Position numbers and translations under genes: made by a program. A DNA stretch of 64,000 nucleotides, taken from Pyxicephalus adspersus. Lineage: Eukaryota > Chordata > Amphibia > Anura > Pyxicephalidae. The notes under the pieces were generated by a model. It was not told the origin of the DNA and did not search any database. It saw nothing but the letters and a program-made list of their open reading frames with translations. Of the stretch, positions 45,578 through 57,799 are shown in pieces (within the stretch, counting starts at the first letter, position 1; every line of letters begins with the position of its first letter). Location of the stretch: positions 138,715,845-138,779,844 of the forward strand of contig NC_092861.1 of the NCBI RefSeq assembly GCF_032062135.1, written 5' to 3'.

Positions 45578-47852
45578 GACTAATCATTTTACTGGGGTTT
45601 TGTGCAGAAAACATTTGGGGAAGGGAGACAGTTGATATAAATGTGGCCCTGGCTATTCCACACACATCAGTGTTTTTTTTTTCCAGAAGAGTTCCACATT
45701 TCCCCGAAATGGCATTGTCTTTATATTTTTTTTCTAGTCAAGATGCAAGAGTGTTTACTCCAGTACTTCCTTAAACATTGTTTTGTTGCTAAGCAATACA
45801 TCAATATATACATCTGAATATTTAATATTGCTTGGAATGACTCTGCTTGTAACAACGTACAAACATGTTCTGTGAGAAAGTGTCTTTTGAGTCATGGCTG
45901 AAAAAAAGTTTTGATGCAATAAGTTAGAAAGAGAGACAGCAGATTTCATGGAAAGGTAACAGAGACAGAGGGAGAGATAATTTAGTGTTCTACAGACTGT
46001 CTCTTGTTTGCAATTTGCATGCATATCTCTTAGATTAGGTAAAAATAAATATTTCATCTTCCCCGGAATGTGTAAAGTTGTATGAAATGGAACACAGTGG
46101 TTCATTTGATTTTTGTGCAGTAAGTCTTGCAGGAACGCACCGGGAGCTTTCTGACTGGACAACGACAGAGCAACAGAAGGTTGATATGGGCACAGAACCA
46201 TGTGTGGGTGCTAGGGACCCTCAGTTTGATAGAAACAGATGGCCCAGGCTTTTGCCTTGTCCTAATAGGAATTCAGTTCTAGGTGAGTGGACAAACTAAG
46301 TACGTAGTACACCTTTCCACTAATAAAAATGCAAAGGAATAGCAAGGAAAACGCTACCAGGAAGGCAGCAATATGAAACCTTGTATTAAAAATAGGAATG
46401 TGTTATTGATAGTCATCACAAGGTGTGGGTGGCTGAATGTCATTGCCACCCTAGGCCTTTGCTTAAGTAGGCAGAAATCAAGTCTTTGATCTATTTCATT
46501 GCACAGTGTTGTCACTTTTTAATTAACAAACATGCTTGCAGGAGGCAAGAGCACAAAGGAAACCATCATTGTGCCATTGCTTCTCCCATAAACAAGCAAG
46601 GAGGTGACACCACTATATTCCTAACCTGGTGTCAACCCTGACTTTTCAAGTTTGCTGAAGACGTGTCAACCAAAAGACAAGCCTAAAGGAGTCACAGATA
46701 TCTTGACTGATAGGTAAAGCAGTTCACAAATATATTTATATTATAAGTTCAGCTGTGACAGTCATTGAGTTCAGTTACAAATTTGTGCATATACAAGGAA
46801 ATAATAAAAACTTGAATCTCGCCTTTATTTATACTAGATAAAAGTAAGACAAACATTAGGGGAAAATTTAAAACACCTGTAAACAGCACATAGAAAAAAT
46901 GAACATGGCCATGATTTGTTAAGGTCCGGAGCACAATAACAATGAGATCAAACAGACACAGATATTTGACTAGACAAATTTGTTGGCTGATGCACAAAGT
47001 ATGCCGGAGGAGAGTTTAACAATCTCTAATAAAATCTTGCAGACAGAAAGAAAGAGAAATGAACCGGCTTAGTTATTTCTACAGTCCTGACCTGCAAAGG
47101 AGAGCTACTACTTATCAGCCCCCACTGTGTTTTAGCTGCAAAGGTTTCATACCTAAGGAAGCCATTCAATTGGACTTCAGATTTAGATTCAGATTTTTTA
47201 AAGCCTAATGCACAGGCCAAACCCAACATTTTTTCAGAAATAGTAAGTGTAGGGTCAGACAAAGTTTGGACAAGTAAAGTCAAAAGATTCCCAAACACAT
47301 CAGAAATAAAGCATGAAAACTCTAGTGAATTTATTCTACCCTGTAAATGATTCTTAGTAAATGAAATAGCATAAGGTGTCTCATGAAGCATTGGTGGATA
47401 CATTTGTTTTCAGTGTCTCCAAGATAGATACATTGATAATGTCACAAAAAAAGATATGATAGTCTTGTTTTTAGGCTACAATATATATTCTCTGCACTGG
47501 AGAGGTCCTAAATCTGCCCACTCTTCACTCTTTATCTGTTAGCACATGTGCACCATAGCAGAATGACTGGCTCCCAGTGCTGATCCTTCCAATCCCAGTT
47601 GCTGTACAAAAGATACACATAGTTTATATTAGGACAAACTTAGGTGCTTACACTAGATGCATTAGAAAATAAATAGTTTTTTCTGGGTTATAAGAAATTA
47701 CATATCTTTATCCAACTTATTGTTTGCCACCAATTAGGACCCTCCCAATGCAGTGTATACCCCCCTTTTGCATACCTCAGGTCAGTGGGGACCTAAACCA
47801 GGAGCTGCTCCCAAAAAATGTTGTTGACTCCATCAGGACAAGTGTGGAGGGC
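45578..47852. other. About 2.3 kb without a supported gene
   Basis: A 148-codon minus frame (45755-46201) and a 125-codon minus frame (47026-47403) show no domains. A possible 162-bp exon at 46121-46282 is treated as a finding, not an annotation. Confidence 0.4.
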
Positions 47853-48176
47853 TTAAGCTGCATACATACATGCAATTATTGTGGTTTGAAAGGATTTTTC
47901 ACGATCCTTCCCAACGACTAACAACTGGACGATGCTTGAACAAGTGCTGTACATACAGCACTGTTCTGCTCTATATAGAGGGGAGAACAATGGAGTGGCA
48001 CCCCGCTGCGTGCTCTCTCCCTTTCTTGCATTAGGATCGTTCATCGTCCTTTGTTCGTGGATCTGCCAGGATGGTCGTTCGGACGACGGGCGCTGTACAC
48101 AGGACAGATTCTCGTCTGATATCGACCCTAAGCTGATTATCGGGCGAGAACCATTGAACTTGTGTATGTAGCTTTA
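47853..48176. mobile_element. Family A MITE, reference full-length copy
   Basis: TTA at 47853-47855 and 48174-48176 flanks the 318-bp element. The left terminus is AGCTGCATACATACATGC and the right TTGTGTATGTAGCT. Order: AAGGATTTTTCACGATCC hairpin, CTAACAACTGGACGATGC, CAGCACTGTTCTGCTCTAT, GGCACCCCGCTGCG, GGATCGTTCATCGTCC, GGATCTGCCAGGATGG, GCGCTGTACACAGG, then GATATCGACC and CTGATTATCGGGCG. Non-autonomous; no protein. Confidence 0.92.
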
Positions 48177-50658
48177 GTGGGATGATGAAAGTGAGTTTTG
48201 GTGAAAATGGACAATGACTCACATAACATTTCAAGCAGTATTTTATATGTACTGTCCAAAGTACTGATCCAGCTCTGGCGCTTTTTACACTGAATTAAAA
48301 AAAGTGTCAGTGCACTTGCATTCCTGATTGTTTATTACCAATAACAATATTTAGCCTCTGGCACACTGTATCAAAATGAGGACATTTCAGGCATTATTCA
48401 ATGTGTGCTTTTCAGTCTTTCTGCACTACCATAGCTAGTAGTCATAGGACACTTCAATAAAATACCTGAAACAGGAGCAATCCTACGTAAGAAAAGAGTA
48501 GGCCTTTAATTCTTGAGGCTGTATAACCATATTTCAACCCCAAAACAAAAATGTAATATATTTCAGTCTACCAGTCCTAAATGTGGTGGTTGCATTTTTT
48601 AGTTGGATTTTTTTCCCTTTATTTTTACTTGTTGATCATACACACTTCCTGTCTTTAGTTGGACAAGGTCAGTATGGTGATATCATGATGAGGAAAACAA
48701 GTATATAAAAAAAACACCATGGCAAAGTGAGTGCAAAAATTAACTTTAGTAATTCAAATGAAACAGCATGGCAAGAGTTAGCATATATGCACATTGTCGC
48801 TTGCTTACCTAGTATACCACTCTTCTGCAACAGCCTCTGTCCCTGAAGCTTTTATCTTCAGCTTGTCTTCTAATGAGGTTGCAGTCTTCGGTACTTTGAG
48901 TGATGGGCTCGGGGTAATAAAACACCCACACATGTGCATGAGATTTAAGGTGCACACTGTACACTGCGCTGCACATGCATGAATGTACAATTACACCAAA
49001 AAAGGCAATCAGAAGTGTTTTTGACAGAAGAGACCTAACTATCTCTTTTGTCTTAACAAAGCCAACTTGTCAGCATTTAATTATGCTTTAACAGTAACCC
49101 AAATCAGTGTAGCTTATACCAAACAATAAACATAATGTAAGAAATTAGCAGAACAACTATTTCAGCTTTTACATCAATTTATTTCTTTAGGGTCTTATTT
49201 AAATGGTGATGTCACTTAAGAAAAACATCATAATTGTAACCTAGAACATGAATAAAAGCTAGGGGTTAATGCATGCGGTTCACCCTGTACAATAAACAGA
49301 AAGTTCTTTTTTAAAAGGCTGAATGTGACCTACTTATTGAATTGGAGACCTCTGCAAATGACCCTCTCCCCCTCCAGCTTTATCCAAACATCAGTCTGGA
49401 ACATAAAGTGTTGAAAGAGATGGACAAACCGTCAAACAAAGGTCTGCAGTGAAGGCCCTTGTTCAGTTTTTGGGCAGGACAAGTCACCTTTCTTATCGCA
49501 TGTAAGAAAACGTTTACCTTTGCTGATAGAAACCTGATTGGGCCATTGCTTACACAGGTGTTAACCCTTTGTCACCTGAAGAAAGGGGGGTAAGGGGTAG
49601 GTCAAACCCATGATGTCAGGGTCACTGAAGTCTCTGCCCAATAAGCAAACAGTTAACTCTAAACATTGATTGCTCTGGATTTTAATTTGCACCTCATTAA
49701 TCCATATGACAAGCCTGGCTGGTTGATGAATGATTTGGCAGTTTGAAAGCAGGCGTACAGATTGCACGACACACCCTCCTAAGTAGACTGGATACTGATA
49801 GCACCCAATCATTTTATGACTGCAAAATAAATACACATGGCTTTCATTAAACTGTATACACAATCTATCTCCATCATGTGCATACACTGGATCCACTGAT
49901 TAATTCCAGTTGGACCATCTTTGTGTGGCATCTAGGTTAAAATATTTAGGCAATCACACCCACCTTCCATTGTTGCTAATTTTCCTGAAATTAGGTTGAA
50001 TATTTCGTCAATATGGACTTGTGCTGATAAAACAGGCTTTCATAGCAACCTTTCCTTAAAAAATGCTAGTTAGGCTTGTTTAGGTATAAAGATTAAAAGT
50101 TGTGACTTGATTCTTTTTTATGCTTGTTTCACTTTAGTGATTCAAAAAGTACCGAAACTCAAAATGAATAGGCTGTAATGTTGCTTAATGCATGAACATC
50201 TAAGTCCTGCTGAACTTTTTGTAGTTTGCAGCACGCATTGATGTTCTTTCCATACCTCAATTTACTTGAAATGTATTTTATTTTCTCGGTGTCTCTGTAT
50301 TATGGCTTACAGTTACGACATGGAAATCTCCCCACCATGGGTTCTTACCTTTTCTTACTTTATACAAAAATCAAAATGAAACATTTTTTTTTGCACTGGG
50401 CCTTTCTTCTTTGACAGAGTATGAAAAATCATAACTGGTTGCAGATTGAGAAGGTAATTTTTATTAACTCAAAAGACCATCTCAGGGTAAATACAAAGTA
50501 CCCTCATAAATGCCTCCTACCTGCTATAACCGATTCTGAGCAGTTTTACTTATCTGTGAAGAAAGATATACTGTCCTTAGTCCCCTGTTTAGGCTACAGA
50601 TTTTCTTGCACCAGCCAGTCCACAAAAATCCCATTTTTGATGGGATCATGGAGACCAT
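48177..50658. other. About 2.5 kb without recognised features
   Basis: The 111-codon minus frame at 49561-49896 has no domain. No transposon ends are seen. Parts of 49030-49600 look unique and could be conserved, but I cannot test this. Confidence 0.4.
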
Positions 50659-50852
50659 GGCCCTGATTTAATAAAGCTTTCCAAGAACATTATGGGAGAG
50701 ACTGGATGATCCAGCAGACCTGAAAGGGCTTAAAATCTTTGCCAACTAATTGTAAATAATTTTAAGAAACCCATTCAAGGTTTGCTAGATCTCAGGTTCA
50801 CTCATGATAGTCTATCTTCTCCAATCTTGGAGGAATTTAATAAATCGGGCCC
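50659..50852. mobile_element. Family D fold-back MITE, full-length copy
   Basis: The left end GGCCCTGATTTAATAAAGC and right end AATTTAATAAATCGGGCCC pair, as do GGATGATCCAGCAGACCTG and the GGTTTGCTAGATC region. Length 194 bp. Confidence 0.8.
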
Positions 50853-50985
50853 ACTATTTATCTGGATCTTGAGAGGACCTATCTGCTGGACCTTGGTCCA
50901 CGTAACTGAAGACTGTTCCATGGCACACAGGCAGTGGGTAAACTAGAGAGAAGGCATGAGGATTAGAGCTTCATATAAGAACAAC

Positions 50986-51474
50986 TTAAAGAGGAAGTAA
51001 ACCCAAAACTATCCAAAACAAAAAAAAATCACACTTACCTTCAATCCAGCAGAGCAGTTAATCTGCTGGGAGGTTTCTTCCATCTGATACCGCGTCGTCT
51101 CGGTATCTGTTTTTGGGCCGGCGCAGAGGGAGTGCCAGGTGCTGTCATCTTTTCCTCTTTGCTTCCGGTTTCTTCTTCCTAACAATTTTTGCCCTTTTGA
51201 TGAAAGTGCTCCTTCTGCACATGCCCGAGGTGGTTGGGCATGCGCAGAGGGAGCAGCCAAGAGTCTTGTAGCCTCCCATGAGCATGTTGTAGGTATCCTA
51301 GGAGGCTCAGTGCTCCCATTCATTTTTTAACGCCCAGGCCCAGGGGCAGTGCTGCACCCCTTTTTTTTTTTTAAAGTGTTGAATTAAAAAAAAAAAACAG
51401 AATTTTTACCTAAAATAAAAGTGTTGTCTACCCTTTTATGTAAAATTAAAATTCTGAGTTTAGGTACGCTTTAA
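50986..51474. mobile_element. Family B MITE, long form with both ends
   Basis: TTAA at 50986-50989 and 51471-51474 bounds it. The left end is AGAGGAAGTAAACCCAAAAC and the right GAGTTTAGGTACGCT. It runs in the opposite direction to the copy at 2816-3156: ACTTACCT at 51033-51040 is that copy's AGGTAAGT reversed. GGGCATGCGCAGAGGGAGC lies in the middle. Frames at 51009-51330 are repeat-derived. Confidence 0.8.
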
Positions 51475-52691
51475 GCTAAGCAAAAAGAGTGATTAAATTG
51501 ACCTTTCAGTTTGAGGGGGTTTTTTGTTGGGTAGGGTTAGCCTGTAGATCAGTTTTAGTTTTGTTTATGATTTAGAAGCACGTTTTGAGTATTTAGATTT
51601 AGAGTAGCAAATAGGTTTATATCCCATGTCCTGTTTTACTGTTAAGCATTTGCTAGGTAGCTATACGCTCTCTATTATTCCTGATTACCATTGTTGACAA
51701 TCCTGAAAGTAAGGGAAAATTCATCAACATTTTGAGTTGCCAGCAGAGACAACAAGGGAAATCTTGCAGTCAAAAAGCAAAGAGACACAGACAGCAAGCA
51801 AAAAATATTTTGATTTTAGATGTATTTTACAAATTGTCTGGTATAGCAAAATGTCTTTGTAACAAAAATGGAATGTTCCTTTAAGAAATCGTTGACAGAT
51901 TAGATTGTCCTAAATCTTCTCCTTTCCAGGTAAACAGTGATGGGGGGTCCTAAACCTACCTCTTAACAGCGCCAATCTGCTCTTAAACAAGAGCAAACAG
52001 ACCTTTTTATTTGCAAATAATAGATTTTACTAAAGCTATTGATGATCCTTTGTAAATAACCCCAATTAAAAAGAACAAAATAAATAATACCGCGCCCACA
52101 ATTGTCGCCAAAGCTAAGCACATAACCACTCTGTTGACAAACTCCAGCACAAGCAAACAAGGACTGAGTAAAGCTGCATTTGCTCAAAAAGGGTAAAACA
52201 AAAAGTGTCCAGGAGTAAAGTGGCTATTGACGTTGTTTAGAAGGAGCTGATGGTATTAGCATGATGGATAATAATGTCTTGTACAGATCTGCAGTTTCCA
52301 GACGCAGGCACAAAACCCCTTTCTTGTAGCTCCCCCATTTCCTGTTCAGCCATAATGTTCTGTTGTGATGTTTATAACATCTGTCTTGCAAGGAATGGAT
52401 CCCTGCTCATATTATTCGTGAATTAAGTATCAAATGTATGGAGTCGTTTCTGCCTGAAGTTTGCAGGCCTCGGATTTTCCTAATTGCTATTTCAATTCTA
52501 ACCGCACCCTGGAATTACAATGTACCCTTGCGAAATTTATAGGTTTACATTAAGCAAGGCAAGCGACATAATGTAAGCAAGGAGGACTGGTCCATGAGAA
52601 CATTGCTGCAGGAATTCTTCATTAAACAGTAATGACTTGTGTTAACAGCATGTGATTAAAATGTATGAGTTGACTACTTGCTGAGTCAGAG
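51475..52691. other. Unique-looking DNA, candidate conserved non-coding block
   Basis: No repeat termini or recognised protein. 52370-52690 is non-repetitive with balanced composition and could be a conserved regulatory block; this is impression only. Confidence 0.4.
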
Positions 52692-52745
52692 AGGTTGATT
52701 TACTAAAGGAGTAGAGAATGTTCACAAAGTGAAGTGGGATTTAGT
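52692..52745 (+). mobile_element. Family E MITE, left end only
   Basis: AGGTTGATTTACTAAAGGAG is followed by CACAAAGTGAAGTGGGA. No right terminus is seen before the family A copy at 52860. Confidence 0.45.
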
Positions 52746-52859
52746 ATGAAAACCAAAACAGATGCAAGGAGAAAAATAAAACATGCAAAACAGGAACTGA
52801 ATTAAAGAAAGTTTTATTGTGAGCATTCTATTCGCCCTTAGCTAATTAACCTCACTAAG

Positions 52860-53162
52860 TAAGGCTAGGTACACACGTGCAATGGTTCTCATCCAATAAT
52901 CGTCTCAGGGCTGATATCGGGCGAGAATCTTACATGTGTACAGGGCTACACGATGTGTACAGGACGAACGATCGTAATGGAAGTGAAGGGGAAGAGAGCG
53001 CAGGGTGGTGCTGTTACGTCGCTCTCCCCCTCTCCTCACACGGGAAAAAAACAGTGCTGTATGTACAGCACTCGTTCATTCATTGTGCAATTATTAGTCC
53101 TTGGAAAGGATCCTGAAGGATCCTTTCCAACGACAAATATTGTATGTGTGTATATAGCCTAA
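52860..53162. mobile_element. Family A MITE, full-length copy
   Basis: TAA at 52860-52862 and 53160-53162 flanks 52863-53159. The left terminus is GGCTAGGTACACACGTGC and the right GTATGTGTGTATATAGCC. It holds the GGGCTGATATCGGGCG arm, a GAACGATCGTAATGGAAGTG block, CAGTGCTGTATGTACAGCAC and the GGAAAGGATCCTGAAGGATC hairpin. It runs in the opposite internal order to 47853-48176. Confidence 0.92.
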
Positions 53163-53187
53163 AGGTACTAATTTTATTTTTTTTACT

Positions 53188-53465
53188 GTATTTTTATAGC
53201 GCCAACATATTACACTTTACAACTTTACAAAGTAATTTATTTATTACTAACTATCCCCCAAAGCAGCTCACAATCTAATGTCCCTACCATAGTCATATGT
53301 CATTACCAAAGTGTGGGGGCAATTTTAAGGGGAAGCACAATAACCTAACTGCATGTTTTTAGAATGTGGGAGGAAACTGGAGTAAGGGGAGGAAACCCAT
53401 GAAAACATGTGGAGAACCTGCAAACTTTGCAGATATTGTCCAATAGGCAGTGTTTGGGATAAAGC
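53188..53465 (-). mobile_element. V-SINE (Mermaid/DANA-like)
   Basis: On the minus strand it has GCAAAGTTTGCAGGTTCTCC, GGTTTCCTCC-type central sequence, CTAAAAACATGCAG, GACATTAGATTGTGAGCTGC, and a tail ending TAATATGTTGGCGCTATAAA. The head is mostly lost. It starts only 25 bp after the family A element. Confidence 0.78.
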
Positions 53466-56400
53466 TCAATTACACTTTTTAATTTAATTAAAAATTCAGC
53501 ATACATTAAAAAAGTACCTCCACTTTGACACTGTGCCCTGCAGATTCACAGCTCTGTAGTCCAGCGCCCTATTTCCTTTATCCCCAGGCTTTCATGGACA
53601 CCCCCTCCTGAAGTGAAGTCAACATGTTGGCTCAACACGACAACTTGGGCTCCAGGTTTTTCTGCACGGACTGTCACTAATATGATATTATGAGTAAGGC
53701 TTGGTCTTTCTCTAGGTATTTGGTCATCTTCATCGGTTGGGATGAAATCTTGCAAATGCAACTGCAATGGCGACAAAAACATTTTTGACAAAAAACTTCA
53801 CAATCCTTAGTAATGGTAGTAGATTAATTGGTAGTAGAATTAGTAGTATTGTTAGAAAAAGTACCTTTTGTCCTGTTTTTGGTAACAGCCATAGCCATGG
53901 TAGAAGCCGCGGTAGTAGTAGCCAAGGCCTACAATTACTCATAATAATAGCAGCGTCGCTTTCAGTAGTGTCTGATACTACATCTGCTACCAGCAACAAA
54001 ACAACATTCTGTGCTTTCATTTTCATTTTTTTAAAAACCCTTTTTGTGGCTTAGCAGGATTGCAATGGTACAAAAGCTGCATACCTTACCCTTTTAGATG
54101 CAGTGTGGAGCCAGTCCCAGAATGATGTCAGTTTAAATAGGGATCTCATACTGAAACTGAAACCTTTTTTTAGATATAAAGTGAGTATAAAGAGGCCCTG
54201 TAGCTGACTGTACATCTATTCTTCAAGTCCTGATTTTTCAGATGACCTCAACATGCCCTCAGTCTTCTCCTGTGACCAAGAGCACAACACAGACCTCCTG
54301 TCCGGGAGTAAACCGGTACAAAGGATGGCTTCTTATTGCCACAAAGCACTCCATTGTTCATAGTGCTGATAATGTCAGAGGAGGGCATAGTGTCAGTATT
54401 ATTCAGATAAGCTGAGAATACCTGGATAATGTTAAATGTACCATATTCTCACCGCATGTTACTCATTTTACATGAAGCGTAGGCTTTATCAGGGTGAGCA
54501 GTCAAGGTAACGAGCAGCAATTAGCTCAGTGGCCAGCTGTAATTTCACACAATAATTACAGAATTTATTTGTGTCCAAGCGACAGAGAGAATGTTCTACC
54601 TTATGTGCAAAACCAAGAAGAAAAAATGTTCTTCTTCACAGGTGACCCAAACACAACCTGATTTTCTCATCAGATACGAGAGGATCTTTTTTTTTTCAGC
54701 AACCGGAATTAACAATTACAATTGATATTAGGCACATATTACAACTGAGGATAGGTCCTATAATTTATGTGTAAAGGCAGATATGAATGCTATCAGAGGT
54801 TTAGGGTTAATATTATTATTTTTATTTGCAATGTGCCAATTTAGCCATATGCTGTAGATGAAAAACCTGTGTACATATCAAGAATAATTTAATATACAAC
54901 TCAGCAGGTGCATATTGATATTGCAATGGGGCCCAGAGCCAAGGCCCTTAGGTTGAGGCCCATAAACCATAATTATAAAAATTTTATTACCATATATTCT
55001 GCCCATTGTGCCTTTCTATTTAATTGTTATTATGATCTGTGGCAGGCTGGTCACTGGGTGTATGACAGACTATTTGCCATGTATTAATTACATTGGAGTT
55101 CCAATTAAATGCGTGGGAAAATAAGCAAGGGGATTTACCCTGGAAGCCAGGAAGGGGGTTTCTAAAATTTTGGTATGGGGGCTCATTGACTTCTAATACT
55201 AATTTAACACAGAGTGGTTCCAGGTGGATAAAAGCCACCACTACCATGTTCATGCAAAAGCAAGTAGGCGTCTAGGTGTTTTTTTTAGATAGCTGGTTGG
55301 TGGTTGTCAATCTCCCTACAAAATTCTAAACTTTTTGTAGGGCCCGGGCCAGATCCCAAGCACCCGTGTACACCAAATCTAATAAAGTCCTTGATACTGC
55401 TGAAGATTATTTTTAAATTGAAGTCAAATAGACCTAGTGATTATAATGGTAAATGTAATGCAGCGTTTTTTTGGAACTCCATGGAACTTTTGGATTGCAG
55501 GGTAGGAAAAATGGTGATCAGGAAGGCAGCTATAAAATCGACAGGGGTCTCTCCTTTTTATCCAAAACAAAGACCAAACATTTGGCCTGAGATACCACTT
55601 TTAGTTCATATGGCTCTTTTAATATCTACATATGTTGGGCAAGTATGGTGCAGAACAGTGAGTTATTATTACTGGATACTGGATCACTTTCATTTTCACA
55701 TTTGTAGATATGAAATCCATTAAGCCTTGTGAAGATTCCCATGGGTGTGGCATAGGAGGGTGGCAGTTATTTCACATCACAGGCGTCTGTGTATTCTTGT
55801 GCGCTGATAACAAGTTAACACAACAAATGAAAATACGCAGATAAAAATGTTGCAAATGTTAGTTCAAATGAATAATTTCAATCCCCATGAGTACCTTTCA
55901 TAGAGCCATAGGAAGACTGTGCCATTAACACACTGCCTTTTAGCAAGTGACAGTTCATTTACAGAATTATGAAATCCAATGAAACCTTTGCCAGTCATGT
56001 GCTTTCCAATGTGCAATGTGTCAGGGCTTTGTGGTTGCGGTGAGTGTGTCCCTTTAACGGTCAAGTGTGTTAGTGAGATAAGAAGTTCATGTGTGTAAAT
56101 ATATCTCTACAACTGGCCTCAGACTGTAGCCTCACCACTGACATACTGTGCTCAGTACAGATAACACAACAGACGTGAAGCTGATCACGTTAAATGTCCC
56201 ATCGATTGCTCCTATCTTGTGCTGAACAATAGCGCACATGACCTCATAGTTATTTAAATGCACTTGGAGCAAAGAAGTACCGGCCCAAATGGGGCCTAAA
56301 ATGTTAAATATTATAAATTTAGAGCATGTGGTCTGATCTTACAGAACCAATACAAGGTTTTAAGTTCTTGAAAGGAATAATCAGAAAACACAAGTGGAAT

Positions 56401-56723
56401 TTGAAGCAAATGCAGTCAATGAGCTTACTTTACAACACAAAAAATTGCAGCACTGGTAAAAGTAGAATGTTTATGAAAGTTTATACAAACCTAAATACAA
56501 ATAATGTATATATTGCAGCTTATCTTTTTTCAAACTATTATTTTTTTTATTTTGAAATGTTAATTCTGCCAGTAACACACTGATTATATAGAACGGGAGA
56601 TTGGATACTTTGCATGCTCCTGAGCAGAAGCTTTGTTGTGTCTATCCAGATATCCATTACTGATGAACAAAGCAACAGGTTCACTTGATTTGTCACTTTG
56701 GGAGTTTGGAGAAGGCGTCCTTT
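53466..56723. other. About 3.2 kb without a supported gene
   Basis: The 139-codon plus frame (55304-55723) and overlapping frames at 53546-54054 lack domains. A GTAGTA-rich stretch at about 53812-53935 is low complexity. 54455-54625 is unique-looking and could be a conserved block. Confidence 0.4.
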
Positions 56724-57010
56724 TTATTTGAAACTAAACTCACCTCCCCATATTGGTTCTGGACATTTGGATCTTGATTAGCCAGATAGGTATGACATAA
56801 CTTTCACCCATGAGAACGGAAGTTATTTAAATTTCTGGGACCCTACTATGCTCAGACCTTACATTGAGCTGCACATGCACAGTTCAGTGCCCATTCTACA
56901 AAAGGTTGTGAACAGGCAGGTAAGTTTGTTTTATTGCTGAACAGACAAAGCATGTCTATTCTGGAAAAATGACCCTGCCTAGTCCATTTTTTGTTTTAGG
57001 TCCCTTTTGC
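56724..57010. mobile_element. Family B MITE, worn ends
   Basis: The left end reads TTTGAAACTAAACTCACC and the right GTTTTAGGTCCCTTTTGC. AGGTAAGT at 56918-56925 and GCACATGCACAGTTCAGTG are shared with 42511-42854. Confidence 0.6.
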
Positions 57011-57091
57011 TCCAGATTTGAATAGAGCTTGCACAGGGCTAAATAATGACTCTTCACCATATAGCAACAATAGTGTTAGGAAGGAAGGGGA

Positions 57092-57200
57092 TTTTATTTT
57101 TATTATTACAAAATTTATATAGCGCCACCATATTACGCAGCACTTTACAAAGTCCATAGTCATGTCACTAGCTGTCCCTTAAAGGAGCTCACAATCTAAT
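57092..57200 (-). mobile_element. V-SINE 3' fragment
   Basis: On the minus strand: ATTAGATTGTGAGCTCC, AAGGGACAGCTAGTGACATG, ACTATGGACTTTGTAAAGTG, CTGCGTAATATGGTGGCGC, TATATAAATT and a TAATAATAA-like tail. The head and central domain are absent. Confidence 0.82.
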
Positions 57201-57799
57201 AATAAAGTCACATTCTCCCTATACCTGGACATACTGTGCATTTTTCCTCACTCCAATGGCTGGGGCCCTGCATGGTAAAAGCACCGGTTCATTCAAGTGT
57301 CCTTTTTAAATAGACTCTTGTTCTGTTTACATATCTCCAGCTGTGACTGCGCTGCTTTTCAGTCCTTAATTAGCACACACACAATCTGCATCTTTTTTTG
57401 AAGTCTCAGATTCTACATGGGCTGTAATTTGGCACTCATTAAAATATTAATAGGAAATTTGCATTACCTTGGATGACCCATATGGGAAACAGTCTAAGTA
57501 GCTCTTCTGTACTGACTTGGATGTTTCATATTTACTTGAAGATGAAAACACAGGAGTACATTAAAAAAGGAAAAAAATCTGATTAGTCCCATAAATAAAA
57601 ATACATTTGTTGGTAGCCTAAAGACAAGTTTACTAAGACATGCTTTATTAATTTTTCATAATTTCTTGCTGCTAAATAATAAGCAGTTTTACTGTTGTGG
57701 GTTATGGATACACATGCATGCTCTTCCCACAACCACTTTTACTACTCAAAGCAACTTGCAAAAGTATGGGTTACATTGCAATGGATGGGTCTATCCTTA
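57201..57799. other. No gene or repeat recognised
   Basis: AT-rich DNA. The first half of the 93-codon frame at 57666-57947 has no similarity; only its second half is L2. Confidence 0.5.

Noticed and set aside
45755..46201. 148-codon open frame on the minus strand
   Set aside because: No domain, no splice or promoter context. With AT-rich DNA and six frames over 64 kb, one frame of this length is expected by chance.
47026..47403. 125-codon open frame on the minus strand
   Set aside because: No domain recognised; low-complexity Leu/Ser composition typical of random AT-rich frames.
47853..48176. Family A read as a piggyBac-type (TTAA) family
   Set aside because: Several copies are flanked by TAA or by TTA not extended to TTAA on both sides; the 3-bp reading matches on both sides in more copies.
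53730..54026. Leu/Val-rich minus frame resembling membrane segments
   Set aside because: It is the reverse of a GTAGTA-rich low-complexity tract; hydrophobicity follows from composition.
55304..55723. 139-codon open frame on the plus strand
   Set aside because: No recognisable motif and no repeat partner; chance length.
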